A stretch of 64,000 bases of DNA. It comes from Rhizobium subbaraonis (lineage in GTDB: Bacteria; Pseudomonadota; Alphaproteobacteria; Rhizobiales; Rhizobiaceae). The notes under the pieces were generated by a model. It was not told the DNA's origin and did not search any database. It was given only the letters and a program-made list of their open reading frames with translations. Location of the stretch: assembly GCF_900220975.1 (NCBI RefSeq), contig NZ_OBQD01000006.1, forward strand, positions 305,351-369,350, in the 5' to 3' direction. The translations under genes were made by a program, and so were the position numbers. This document shows positions 1-7,900 of the stretch, piece after piece. The first letter of the stretch is position 1; each line of letters begins with the position of its first letter.

Positions 1-1
1 C

Positions 2-733
2 ACGCGGGCGAAGAATGTGGACGGCGGCTACATGGTCTCCGGCGCAAAGAACTGGATCACCAATTCGCCGATCGCCGACATCGCGATCGTCTGGGCCAAG
101 TCCGAGGCGCATGACGGCAAGATCAAGGGCTTTATCCTCGAGCGCGGCATGAAGGGCTTCGAGACGCCGAAGATCGAGGGCAAGTTCTCGCTGCGCGCCT
201 CGATCACCGGCATGATCATGATGCAGGACGTGTTCGTGCCGGAAGAGAACCTCTTGCCGGAAGTCGCCGGGCTCGCCGGCCCGTTCGGCTGCCTTAACCG
301 TGCCCGCTACGGCATCGCCTGGGGTGCCATGGGGGCTGCGGAGTTCTGCTGGCACGCCGCGCGCCAGTACACGATGGATCGCAAGCAGTTCGGCAAGCCG
401 CTGGCGCAAATGCAGCTCGTCCAGAAGAAGCTCGCCGACATGCAGACCGAAATCGCGCTGGGCCTGCAGGGCGCGCTGCGGCTCGGAAGGCTCTTCGACG
501 AGCACCGGGCGTCGGCCGAACTGATCTCGCTGATGAAGCGCAATAATTGCGGCAAGGCGCTCGACATCGCCCGCGTCTCACGCGACATGCATGGCGGCAA
601 CGGCGTCTCCGACGAATACGGCGTGATCCGCCACGTCATGAACCTCGAGGCCGTCAATACCTACGAAGGGACACACGACGTGCACGCGCTGATTCTCGGC
701 CGGGCGCAGACGGGACTGCAGGCCTTCCAGTAA
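2..733 (+). CDS. gcdH: glutaryl-CoA dehydrogenase, C-terminal part (5' truncated by window)
   Basis: The frame is open from the window edge, so the true start lies upstream; about 243 codons remain. The protein is an acyl-CoA dehydrogenase: middle beta domain ([19 protein letters not shown]) followed by the C-terminal four-helix domain. The C-terminal [19 protein letters not shown] is the characteristic ending of glutaryl-CoA dehydrogenase, which oxidatively decarboxylates glutaryl-CoA to crotonyl-CoA in lysine and tryptophan breakdown. The glutamate of YEGTHD is the usual catalytic-base position in this subgroup. The electron acceptor would be ETF, and the ETF-ubiquinone oxidoreductase is encoded at 21436-23100. 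Another acyl-CoA dehydrogenase of the same clade is possible but less likely. Confidence 0.88.
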   Translation, partial: TRAKNVDGGYMVSGAKNWITNSPIADIAIVWAKSEAHDGKIKGFILERGMKGFETPKIEGKFSLRASITGMIMMQDVFVPEENLLPEVAGLAGPFGCLNRARYGIAWGAMGAAEFCWHAARQYTMDRKQFGKPLAQMQLVQKKLADMQTEIALGLQGALRLGRLFDEHRASAELISLMKRNNCGKALDIARVSRDMHGGNGVSDEYGVIRHVMNLEAVNTYEGTHDVHALILGRAQTGLQAFQ

Positions 734-859
734 ACCGGGCCCGCCCCATCGCCCTGCCGAACAGACCTCAGGCGGTGCCCCGCGATAAGCAGGGTGCCGT
801 CTTTGCATTTCGTCAACTGCAGCAGCTTAAGCTCGTGTTCAAAATGCGGGGAGGATCGC

Positions 860-1198
860 ATGCCGTTGGAGAGCTTTCACGAACAGGTGAGGCTGCAGCA
901 CCCGAAGCGCAGCTTCGTCCAGCACCGAATCGACCGGCCGGGAACCGTCGTCCCCATCGGACACCACCTGAGCGCATCGACGGAACACGCCTGCCTGATC
1001 CGCACCATTTCTTCAGCCGGCGCCTTGATCAGCCTGGACGGAGCGCTGGAGCTTTCGGAAAACTTCTATCTTCGCATCGGCGGGATGCGCGACGAGATCG
1101 GCTGCACGGAGGTCAAGCGCGAGGGCGGCGAACGGGTGGTGCGGTTCAACATGTTCCTCGACCCGGACTATCTGACGCTCGTCCTTTCGCGCGGATAG
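860..1198 (+). CDS. PilZ-like domain protein (degenerate)
   Basis: A 112-residue protein. ATG 860 is chosen because GGGGAGG at 848-854 sits just upstream; the frame is open further back to 794 but without a ribosome site. The C-terminal half has PilZ-like beta-barrel character (RTISSAGALISL, then YLRIGG and RFNMFL). The c-di-GMP motifs are poor: no clean RxxxR, and the D/NxSxxG box reads TISSAG. It may have lost nucleotide binding or be a PilZ-fold protein of other function. It lies 150 bp before a canonical PilZ protein. Confidence 0.6.
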   Translation: MPLESFHEQVRLQHPKRSFVQHRIDRPGTVVPIGHHLSASTEHACLIRTISSAGALISLDGALELSENFYLRIGGMRDEIGCTEVKREGGERVVRFNMFLDPDYLTLVLSRG

Positions 1199-1348
1199 TT
1201 CCGCTGCGGCCCGAAGTACCAGGCGATTCACGCAGCGATTGCAATACGTAAAATCTTACATATCGCCTTCAGCGAATTCGAACTTATAAATGCAATCCTG
1301 TGCCGCAGTGACAAATGGCGGCGTGATGCCTGCATCGGGGAGTGCATC

Positions 1349-1777
1349 TTGGTAGAGCTGGCAGACAAGCGGCAGAGCGGCGGCCTTTACGAGCGCAAAT
1401 GGGAACGGTTCCGGGTCAATCGCCAGGGCATGGTCCTTTCGGTCGGACTCGATCTGGCGGTCCCCAAGGTCAGGACCTGCCAGTTGATCGACATCTCGCT
1501 CGGCGGCGCCAGCTTTTCGGTGAACACCACGATCGGCCTTGGCGAGCACTACTATCTCACCGTGGTCGGCGTTCTCGCCAAGATGGGGTGCGCCGAAGTC
1601 TACCGGAACGATCACCGCATCGGCGTGCAGTTCATCAAGGAAATCGACGAGGACCTGCTGCACCAGATCGTCCGCGCCGACTACTTCACCGGCGGTGTCG
1701 CGGCGAAGCCGAAGGAACAGAAGCCCAACTACATGCGTGGAGTGGAACGGCCGCGCTTCGAGTTCCAGCGGACCTGA
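1349..1777 (+). CDS. PilZ domain protein, candidate c-di-GMP receptor
   Basis: A 142-residue single-domain protein. It carries both PilZ signatures: RKWER (RxxxR) near residue 16 and DISLGG (DxSxxG) near residue 48, followed by the barrel strands (YYLTVVGVL, HRIGVQFI). PilZ proteins bind c-di-GMP through these residues and relay it to motility, polysaccharide or cell-cycle targets; the target here is unknown. The start is TTG 1349 with GGGGAG at 1337-1342; no in-frame ATG precedes it. The C-terminal ~25 residues are polar and probably unstructured. Confidence 0.8.
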   Translation: MVELADKRQSGGLYERKWERFRVNRQGMVLSVGLDLAVPKVRTCQLIDISLGGASFSVNTTIGLGEHYYLTVVGVLAKMGCAEVYRNDHRIGVQFIKEIDEDLLHQIVRADYFTGGVAAKPKEQKPNYMRGVERPRFEFQRT

Positions 1778-1959
1778 CGATCCCTTCGTTGGGCTCGGTG
1801 CTGCCGTCCGCACGAGCGCGCTGAACGCCCGCGTCCTTCCGACCGGAAAAGCGATTTGGAATCGCCGCGCCATGCAGTAGGGTGCCGACCGCCTTGCCGC
1901 CGCGCTATGCCTTGGCCGGCGCAGGGCTTCATGGTCGATCTCTCGAGGTTCCAGCAGAC

Positions 1960-3072
1960 ATGTCCGGATTTTCCCGCTTCACCCCGCTCGTCAACGGGCT
2001 TCCCTCCACCGTCCCCTTCGTCGGTCCTGAAGCGATCGAACGCCAGCGCGGCCTTGCCGTTAGGGCCCGGATCGGCGCGAACGAGAGCGGGTTCGGCCCT
2101 GCCCCGTCCGTGCTTGCCGCAATCGGGCGCCAGGCCGGCGAGACCTGGATGTACAACGATCCGGAAAATTTCGAGCTGCGCGAGGCGCTGGCGCTGCATC
2201 ACGGCGTGTCGCGCGACAATATCGCCGTCGGCTGTGGCATCGACGGGCTTCTGGGCGAGATCGTGCGCATGGTGATCGAGCCGGGTGCGGCGGTCGTAAC
2301 CTCTCTCGGCGGATATCCGACCTTCAACTATCATGTGAACGGTTATGGCGGACGGCTTGTAACCGTGCCTTACGTGAACGACCGGGAGGATCTGGACGGG
2401 CTTCTGGAGGCCGCGCGGCGCGAGGATGCACCGCTGGTCTACCTCGCCAATCCCGACAATCCGATGGGCAGCTGGTGGGACGCGGACAGCGTGACGGCTT
2501 TCGCCCGAGCATTGCCGGACCGCAGCCTGCTGATCCTCGACGAAGCCTACTGTGAAACGGCGCCCGCCGGATCGACCCCGTCGATCGATGCGCTGATCGG
2601 CCTGCCAAACGTTCTGCGCATGCGCACGTTTTCCAAGGCCTACGGGCTTGCGGGCGCGCGCGTGGGATATGCCATCGCCACCCTGGGCAACGCGCAGGCC
2701 TTCGACAAGATCCGAAACCATTTCGGCATGGCGCGCATATCGACCGTCGCCGCGCTCGCGGCGCTGGGAGACCGGGCGTATCTCGAGGACGTCGTCGGGC
2801 GGATAGCGGCCGCACGCGACAGGATTGCCGGCATTGCCCGGAAAAATGGCCTCACGCCCCTGCCCTCAGCCACCAATTTCGTGGCGATCGATGCCGGCGG
2901 CGACGGCACGCATGCGCGCGCCATTGTCGACGGGCTGATGGAGCACGGCGTGTTCATCCGCATGCCGGGTGTCGCGCCGCTGAACCGCTGCATCCGCGTC
3001 AGCGTCGGGCCATCGGCGGAACTGGACCTGTTCGAGGAAGCCCTGCCAAAGGTGCTTCGGGCGGCAAGATAG
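1960..3072 (+). CDS. PLP-dependent aminotransferase, histidinol-phosphate aminotransferase-like
   Basis: A 370-residue fold-type I PLP enzyme of the class I/II (HisC-like) group. Visible are ANESGFGP (substrate/PLP phosphate region), the NPDNPMG loop, LILDEAYCE with the PLP-contacting aspartate, and RTFSKAYGLAGARVGY with the Schiff-base lysine near residue 228. ATG 1960 is chosen over the upstream frame because homologous sequence begins at about FTPLVNGLPSTVPFVGPE; GAGG lies 11-12 bases before it. There is no his operon nearby, so the substrate could be histidinol phosphate, an aromatic amino acid or another amine, and I do not assign hisC. Confidence 0.8.
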   Translation: MSGFSRFTPLVNGLPSTVPFVGPEAIERQRGLAVRARIGANESGFGPAPSVLAAIGRQAGETWMYNDPENFELREALALHHGVSRDNIAVGCGIDGLLGEIVRMVIEPGAAVVTSLGGYPTFNYHVNGYGGRLVTVPYVNDREDLDGLLEAARREDAPLVYLANPDNPMGSWWDADSVTAFARALPDRSLLILDEAYCETAPAGSTPSIDALIGLPNVLRMRTFSKAYGLAGARVGYAIATLGNAQAFDKIRNHFGMARISTVAALAALGDRAYLEDVVGRIAAARDRIAGIARKNGLTPLPSATNFVAIDAGGDGTHARAIVDGLMEHGVFIRMPGVAPLNRCIRVSVGPSAELDLFEEALPKVLRAAR

Positions 3073-3268
3073 GCGGTCGTCAATAGACAGCAGGGTTGCG
3101 GACAGCATGGTTCCGCAGTCTTCTTGTTGTTGGTCAACCCCACTGCCTATTGGCTACCGCCCACATGACGCCGCGCGTCGTCGGCGCGAACAGGTGCCGC
3201 AAGGCTTGCTCTCCTGCAGGTTTCGCCCGCGGCCGTCATGGCCCGCCGAACCTGCAGCAATCCAGTCA

Positions 3269-3538
3269 TCAATGCGTGGTCATCCAGTCCCGGGCGGCGC
3301 GCAGCGCCTGTGCGAGATCGGTCTTGCTCATCGTGGCGGCCAGATCGGCACGCAACTCGGCGGCGCGATCACAACCCTTGATGGCTGCGATGTTCAGCCA
3401 CTTGTGCGCTGCGACCAGATCGACGCTACATCCGCGACCGGTCGCATACATCAGGCCCATGTCGCAGAAGGTTTCGGCGCGGGCCTCGCCGCCCATCATG
3501 GCGGCCATTTCGGAATTCTGGATATCGAAGCGTGCCAT
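3269..3538 (-). CDS. SEL1-like repeat small protein
   Basis: An 89-residue protein with one clear SEL1/TPR-like unit (DMGLMYATGRGCSVDLVAAHKWLNIA). AGGGAC lies 9 bases before the ATG. Such short SEL1 proteins with an MARFDIQNSE-type N-terminus are, to my memory, common in Rhizobiaceae but uncharacterised; SEL1 repeats usually mediate protein-protein contact. It stands alone, facing away from the 540-bp intergenic region. Confidence 0.7.
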   Translation of the reverse strand: MARFDIQNSEMAAMMGGEARAETFCDMGLMYATGRGCSVDLVAAHKWLNIAAIKGCDRAAELRADLAATMSKTDLAQALRAARDWMTTH

Positions 3539-4079
3539 CGTTTTTGTCCCTGTTCTGTTCGTTCTTTTCTTATCGCCCTGTTTTCATTGCCTTTCGCAGC
3601 CTTGCCGTCTTCTGCGGCCGTGGTCTGCGAAGGTTTTTCCGGCCGGTTTCTCCGTGCTCGTCTTATGGCTCCACTATGCCACCGGGCCTTCAAAGGTCGC
3701 TTAAAATGCATGCTTAATTTGACGCAAACAAAGTTCAAACGCTTGGTAAACTTGGCTTTTCGTTAAGCATCGCACCGTCTGGAATGCAGCGGATTCGCTT
3801 CAAAATTTACAGAATATTCAACCTGCAATTTCAACCAATTGCTAACCACGCAAACGGGTCGATCCTTTTCGACCACCGGATCGCCACCGCCTGGCCGTTG
3901 CCAGGCCACCATGAATTCGGCGGTAAACGCCTCTCCCACATGTTTACGTTTACGTTTGCGTAAGATAATCTCGCGGCGCACCGCCGGAGGCTGCGGAGCG
4001 AAGGGATGGGCCGGCTGGACAGCCGCATGGTGACCGGAAGCCGACGGCCCGCATGCCGACACTGCGACGGGAGGGACAG
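3539..4079. other. intergenic region with an ACGTAAAC-type repeat
   Basis: This 541-bp stretch separates the divergent SEL1-like and DUF2147 genes. It is locally AT-rich (3700-3850), as expected for two promoters. It contains the repeat described at 3942-3964. Open frames across it have no ribosome sites or recognisable content. Confidence 0.6.
3942..3964. promoter_or_regulatory. candidate operator, tandem TTTACG repeats
   Basis: The stretch reads as TTTACG-TTTACG-TTTGCG followed by TAAG; on the other strand this is CTTACGCAAACGTAAACGTAAAC. It resembles the ACGTAAAC-rich operators of MerR-type regulators of acyl-CoA and branched-chain amino acid catabolism (LiuR-like) in alphaproteobacteria. 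It lies 115 bp before the DUF2147 gene and ~400 bp from the SEL1-like gene. The resemblance is from memory and the target gene is not obvious. Confidence 0.3.
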
Positions 4080-4421
4080 ATGACGAAGAGAATGATCCTT
4101 GCATTGACGCTTGGCCTCGGCCTGGCCGGCGGCGCGCTGGCGGCCGAGCCGATCGAGGGAAAGTGGAAGACGGCGAGCGGCGAGACGGCCGTGATCGGGC
4201 CCTGCGGCTCCGGCTTCTGCATCACGCTGAAGACAGGCAAGTTCGCCGGCAAGAAGATCGGAGAACTGGCTGGCTCCGGCGGCGAGTATACCGGCTCGAT
4301 CACCGACCCGGTCGACGACAAGACTTATGACGGCGCGGGATCGGTGAGCGGCAACGCGCTGAAGATGAAGGGCTGCGTGCTGAAGGTCTTCTGCAAGTCG
4401 CAGAGCTGGACGCGCCTCTGA
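4080..4421 (+). CDS. DUF2147 family exported protein
   Basis: A 113-residue protein with a signal peptide (MTKRMILALTLGLGLAGGALA, cleavage after ALA) and a small secreted domain typical of DUF2147: EGKWKT, then VIGPCGSGFCITL, Y-TGSITDP and a C-terminal CVLKVFCKSQSWTRL. Four cysteines in the mature part could form two disulfides in the periplasm. GGGAGGGAC precedes ATG 4080, which settles the start. The function of the family is unknown. Confidence 0.8.
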   Translation: MTKRMILALTLGLGLAGGALAAEPIEGKWKTASGETAVIGPCGSGFCITLKTGKFAGKKIGELAGSGGEYTGSITDPVDDKTYDGAGSVSGNALKMKGCVLKVFCKSQSWTRL

Positions 4422-4520
4422 CAGGTACGGCGGCGCGCGATCGAAGCGGGCAGGACGCAAGCGGTGCGGGCGCGGCTATTGAACGATGGGGCTCTGTGTC
4501 CGCGCGCAGTCATCGGCGGT

Positions 4521-4560
4521 GAACGGGCGAAAACCGGCATGGTCCCGTTTTCGCCTGTTC
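4521..4560. terminator. bidirectional hairpin between convergent genes
   Basis: GAAC-G-GGCGAAAAC (4521-4534) pairs with GTTTTCGCC-T-GTTC (4547-4560) around a 12-base loop. It lies between the ends of the convergent DUF2147 and GST genes, and both sides of the stem have runs of A or T, so it could terminate either transcript. Confidence 0.6.
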
Positions 4561-4570
4561 TGTTTGATGT

Positions 4571-5272
4571 TCAGCGGGCGCGCTGATTGAACAGGATCTT
4601 CTGCGCTTCCTTGTCTTCGGCAAGGCTCGCCTGCCGGGCGCGCTCCTCCTTTCCGACCTCGACGCCCCGCTGGACGGCGGGGCGGGCGAGCATCGCATCG
4701 AACCAGCGCTTCAGGTTGGGGAAGTCCTCGAGCCTTTGTCCCTGGTTCTCATAGGAACGGACCCAGCCGATGCAGGCCATGTCGGCGATCGAATAATCGC
4801 CTGCCAGATACTCATGTTCGGCCAGCCGCCTGTTCATCACGCCGTAAAGCCGGTTGACCTCGTTGGTATAGCGGTTGATGCCGTATTCGATCTTCTCCGG
4901 CGCGTACTGGCGGAAGTGGTGCGCCTGCCCGGCCATCGGCCCCAGGCCGCCCATCTGCCAGAACAGCCATTCCTCGACCTGAACGCGGGCGCGCTCGTCT
5001 GTGGGATAGAAACGGCCATATTTCCGGCCCAGATATTGCAGGATCGCGCCGGACTCGAAGACTGAAATCGGCGCGCCGCCTGGGCCGTCCGGATCGATGA
5101 TCGCGGGCATGCGGTTGTTGGGCGCGATCTTCAGAAAGTCGGGAGCGAACTGCTCGCCCTTGCCGATATTGATGTACTTCACCTCGTAGGGAACGCCGAG
5201 TTCCTCCAGCATGATGGTGATCTTGTGGCCATTCGGGGTCGGCCAGAAATAGAGTTCGATCGGTTGGGTCAT
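4571..5272 (-). CDS. yfcG: glutathione S-transferase family protein, YfcG/YghU type
   Basis: A 233-residue GST with an N-terminal thioredoxin-like domain and a C-terminal helical domain. YFWPTPNGHKITIMLEE is the signature of the nu-class/Ure2-like enzymes YfcG and YghU, in which the Thr-Pro-Asn segment replaces a catalytic Ser/Cys and binds glutathione or its disulfide. VFESGAILQYLGRKYG is the gamma-glutamyl binding loop. These enzymes reduce disulfides using GSH. AAGGAG 6 bases before the ATG supports the start. A general GST role cannot be excluded. Confidence 0.85.
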   Translation of the reverse strand: MTQPIELYFWPTPNGHKITIMLEELGVPYEVKYINIGKGEQFAPDFLKIAPNNRMPAIIDPDGPGGAPISVFESGAILQYLGRKYGRFYPTDERARVQVEEWLFWQMGGLGPMAGQAHHFRQYAPEKIEYGINRYTNEVNRLYGVMNRRLAEHEYLAGDYSIADMACIGWVRSYENQGQRLEDFPNLKRWFDAMLARPAVQRGVEVGKEERARQASLAEDKEAQKILFNQRAR

Positions 5273-5455
5273 CCGCTTCTCCTTCGGTGTCCGGCAGAAG
5301 TAGACAACGACGCAACCGTGTTCAAGGCGGAGCGGGCGAATCCGTCAAACCGGCCTTTCACTTTCCTGAACGCCAGATGAACCGCACCCTCAGAACACAT
5401 TCAGTTGCAACGTGCGAGAAACGCATCACGATTTGACACATTCAGGGGAATGAAC

Positions 5456-5623
5456 ATGGAAATCCTGGCACGCCGGCTTACGATCATCACGCTGCTCATG
5501 ACCGTATTTGCGATCTCGGTCGCCGCCGCCGTAGAAACCGACGCCCGCCGGCACGAGAAGATGCAGCGCTACGGCACCGCCAGCGCCTGCAGCCTTCCCG
5601 TCTCCTGCCACACCGCCCTCTGA
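5456..5623 (+). CDS. small single-span membrane or exported protein
   Basis: A 55-residue open frame beginning MEILARRLTIITLLMTVFA, with one hydrophobic segment (residues ~7-24) and a polar tail with two cysteines. AGGGG at 5444-5448 lies 7 bases before ATG 5456; an ATG two codons earlier is too close to it. I recognise no family. The hydrophobic N-terminus could be a signal peptide (AAAVETDA) or an anchor. Confidence 0.45.
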   Translation: MEILARRLTIITLLMTVFAISVAAAVETDARRHEKMQRYGTASACSLPVSCHTAL

Positions 5624-5645
5624 TTTCCTGACCGGGTCCTCTCCC

Positions 5646-5822
5646 ATGCCGATCGCACTTCTTTCCGGCTTCGCCATCAGCCTGCGCATTCTCGTTCTGG
5701 CGGCCATGATGGTGGCACCGCTTGCAGCCATCAGCTTCGCCGGCAATGGTAGCCTCGGCATTGGCAAGCAGGGAGCCGGCCTGGTGCTCTTCGTCACGCT
5801 GCAGCGGCAGTCGATGATCTGA
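5646..5822 (+). CDS. small hydrophobic protein, hypothetical
   Basis: A 58-residue open frame with a long apolar N-terminal half (residues ~4-33, rich in Ala, Leu, Ile, Met), predicted to be one membrane span. It starts 22 bp after the preceding small gene and could be co-transcribed with it. No good ribosome site is visible, so translation is uncertain. Confidence 0.3.
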   Translation: MPIALLSGFAISLRILVLAAMMVAPLAAISFAGNGSLGIGKQGAGLVLFVTLQRQSMI

Positions 5823-5975
5823 CCGGCGCTGCCACCCCCTGTGCACGCCGTCACGCACGGGCACGTCCGGTCTAACCGCCCCCCCCCATTGCCGAAAAAG
5901 CAACGCCCACGAGAAAGAGATTTTCGAGTTTGCTCCGAATGCGCTAGTGCTCGGCTTCAAAGATCGGAGCCCTGC

Positions 5976-6296
5976 ATGCAGTCCATTCTCATCTATGCCG
6001 CCGCAGCACTCGCCGAGATCGCCGGATGCTTCTCCTTCTGGGCGTGGCTGCGGATGGACAAGTCCATCCTCTGGCTCATTCCCGGCATCGTCGCCCTGGC
6101 CGCCTTCGCCTGGCTGCTGACGCTAATCGATTCCGAGGCGGCCGGTCGCGCCTATGCCGCCTATGGCGGGATCTACATCGCTGCCTCGTTGCTGTGGTTG
6201 TGGCTTGCCGAAGGGGTCGCGCCCGACCGCTGGGACCTGACGGGGGCAGGCATTGCGATGGCCGGCGCCATCGTTATCCTCGCCGGTCCGCGCTAA
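5976..6296 (+). CDS. ynfA: YnfA family inner-membrane protein (UPF0060)
   Basis: A 106-residue protein with four membrane helices. [34 protein letters not shown] and the [11 protein letters not shown] ending are characteristic of YnfA/UPF0060, a family of small transporters of SMR-like topology with unclear substrate. ATG 5976 is used because the family starts directly with the first helix; the upstream open frame is not conserved-looking. Confidence 0.9.
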   Translation: MQSILIYAAAALAEIAGCFSFWAWLRMDKSILWLIPGIVALAAFAWLLTLIDSEAAGRAYAAYGGIYIAASLLWLWLAEGVAPDRWDLTGAGIAMAGAIVILAGPR

Positions 6297-6358
6297 CTTT
6301 CAAAAAAACAGCAGCAGAAAAACGCAATCGGTTCGCGCGGGCGTTACATTCTTGTCGT

Positions 6359-6386
6359 TTGCATGCAAAATCGGCTCACCTATAAT
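6359..6386 (+). promoter_or_regulatory. sigma70-type promoter of amn, probably giving a leaderless mRNA
   Basis: TTGCAT at 6359-6364 and TATAAT at 6381-6386 are 16 bases apart. The ATG of amn is at 6392, only 5 bases after the -10 box, so transcription would start at or within a base or two of the start codon. No Shine-Dalgarno sequence is present. Confidence 0.6.
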
Positions 6387-6391
6387 GATTC

Positions 6392-7894
6392 ATGAGCAAA
6401 CGAATCTTGTCGCCCACGCCCCTTCCCTTCGCCACGCCTGAACCTTTCACGCCACGGGCCTTTGAGGATCCGGTGCAGGCGGTCGATTGCCTCGAAGCGC
6501 TCTACGAGCGCAATACCCGCTTTCTCACCGATGCCTTCGCCGGGCTTGCCAAGGTCAACACGCCGGATTGCCGCTATCGCGCGTGCTATCCGCAGGTCAG
6601 CGTCGAGACCACCAGCTTCGGCCATGTGGATTCGCGCCTGTCGCACGGCTACGTCGCCTCGCCGGGCATCTACTCCACCACCATCACGCGCCCGAAGCTT
6701 TTCCGGCACTATCTCAAGGAACAGCTCGGCCACCTGATGCGCAATCACGGCATCACCGTTACCGTCTCGGAATCGGCGACGCCGATCCCGTTGCATTTCG
6801 CCTTCGGCGAAGGTGCCTATGTGGAGGCCGAGATCGCGGAGAACATCACCGTTCCCCTGCGCGACCTGTTCGATGCGCCGGACCTGACGAACACTGACGA
6901 CGAGATCGCCAACGGCTCCTACGAGCCCGGCCCCGGCGAGCCCTCGCCGCTTGCGGCCTTCACCGCCCAGCGTATCGACTATTCGCTGGCCCGGCTCAGC
7001 CACTATACGGCGACCAACGCCAACCACTTCCAGAACTTCGTGCTGTTCACCAACTACCAGTTCTACGTCGACGAGTTCTGCGCATGGGCGCGGCTGCAGA
7101 TGGCCGAGGGCGGCAACGGCTACACCGCCTTCGTCGAGCCCGGCAACGTCGTCACCCAGGCCGGCAACGACAAGCCCGATACCGACCTGACGCTCGCGCG
7201 GCTACCGCAGATGCCGGCCTACCACATCAAGCGCAAGGGCCATGGCGGCATCACGCTGGTCAATATCGGCGTCGGCCCGTCGAACGCGAAGACCATCACC
7301 GACCACATCGCCGTGCTGCGGCCGCATGCCTGGCTGATGCTGGGCCACTGCGCCGGCCTGCGCAACAGCCAGACGCTGGGCGACTATGTTCTTGCCCACG
7401 CCTATGTGCGCGAGGACCACGTGCTCGACGACGACCTGCCGGTGTGGGTGCCGATTCCCGCGCTCGCCGAAGTACAGGTGGCGCTGGAAAGCGCTGTCGC
7501 CGAAGTGACCGGGCTGGAGGGCTATGACCTGAAGCGGATCATGCGCACCGGCACCGTCGCCACCATCGACAACCGCAACTGGGAACTGCGCGACCAGCGC
7601 GGGCCGGTCAAGCGGCTGTCGCAGTCGCGCGCGATCGCGCTCGACATGGAATCGGCAACCATCGCCGCCAACGGCTTCCGCTTCCGCGTGCCCTACGGCA
7701 CGCTGCTCTGCGTTTCCGACAAGCCTCTGCACGGTGAACTGAAGCTCCCCGGCATGGCCACCGCCTTCTACCGCACCCAGGTCAACCAGCATCTGAGGAT
7801 CGGCATCAGGGCGCTGGAAAAGCTCGCCGGCATGCCGACGGAGAAACTGCATTCGCGCAAGCTCAGAAGCTTCTTCGAGACGGCCTTCCAATAG
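6392..7894 (+). CDS. amn: AMP nucleosidase
   Basis: A 500-residue protein, close to the usual size of Amn. It hydrolyses AMP to adenine and ribose 5-phosphate, controlling the adenylate pool and purine salvage in the cytoplasm. The N-terminal AMP nucleosidase domain (RACYPQVSVE, SHGYVASPGIYSTTITRP) is followed by the phosphorylase-like catalytic domain with GHCAGLRNSQTLGDYVLA and the ALDMESATIAANGFRFRVPYG active-site region. It stands alone between ynfA and a convergent membrane protein gene. Confidence 0.93.
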   Translation: MSKRILSPTPLPFATPEPFTPRAFEDPVQAVDCLEALYERNTRFLTDAFAGLAKVNTPDCRYRACYPQVSVETTSFGHVDSRLSHGYVASPGIYSTTITRPKLFRHYLKEQLGHLMRNHGITVTVSESATPIPLHFAFGEGAYVEAEIAENITVPLRDLFDAPDLTNTDDEIANGSYEPGPGEPSPLAAFTAQRIDYSLARLSHYTATNANHFQNFVLFTNYQFYVDEFCAWARLQMAEGGNGYTAFVEPGNVVTQAGNDKPDTDLTLARLPQMPAYHIKRKGHGGITLVNIGVGPSNAKTITDHIAVLRPHAWLMLGHCAGLRNSQTLGDYVLAHAYVREDHVLDDDLPVWVPIPALAEVQVALESAVAEVTGLEGYDLKRIMRTGTVATIDNRNWELRDQRGPVKRLSQSRAIALDMESATIAANGFRFRVPYGTLLCVSDKPLHGELKLPGMATAFYRTQVNQHLRIGIRALEKLAGMPTEKLHSRKLRSFFETAFQ

Positions 7895-7900
7895 GCCGTC
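7879..7900. terminator. hairpin overlapping amn stop codon, shared by convergent genes
   Basis: GACGGCCT (7879-7886) and AGGCCGTC (7893-7900) form a perfect 8-bp stem with a 6-base loop. It contains the amn stop codon and reaches the stop codon of the convergent membrane protein gene, so it could end transcription from both sides. Confidence 0.5.
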
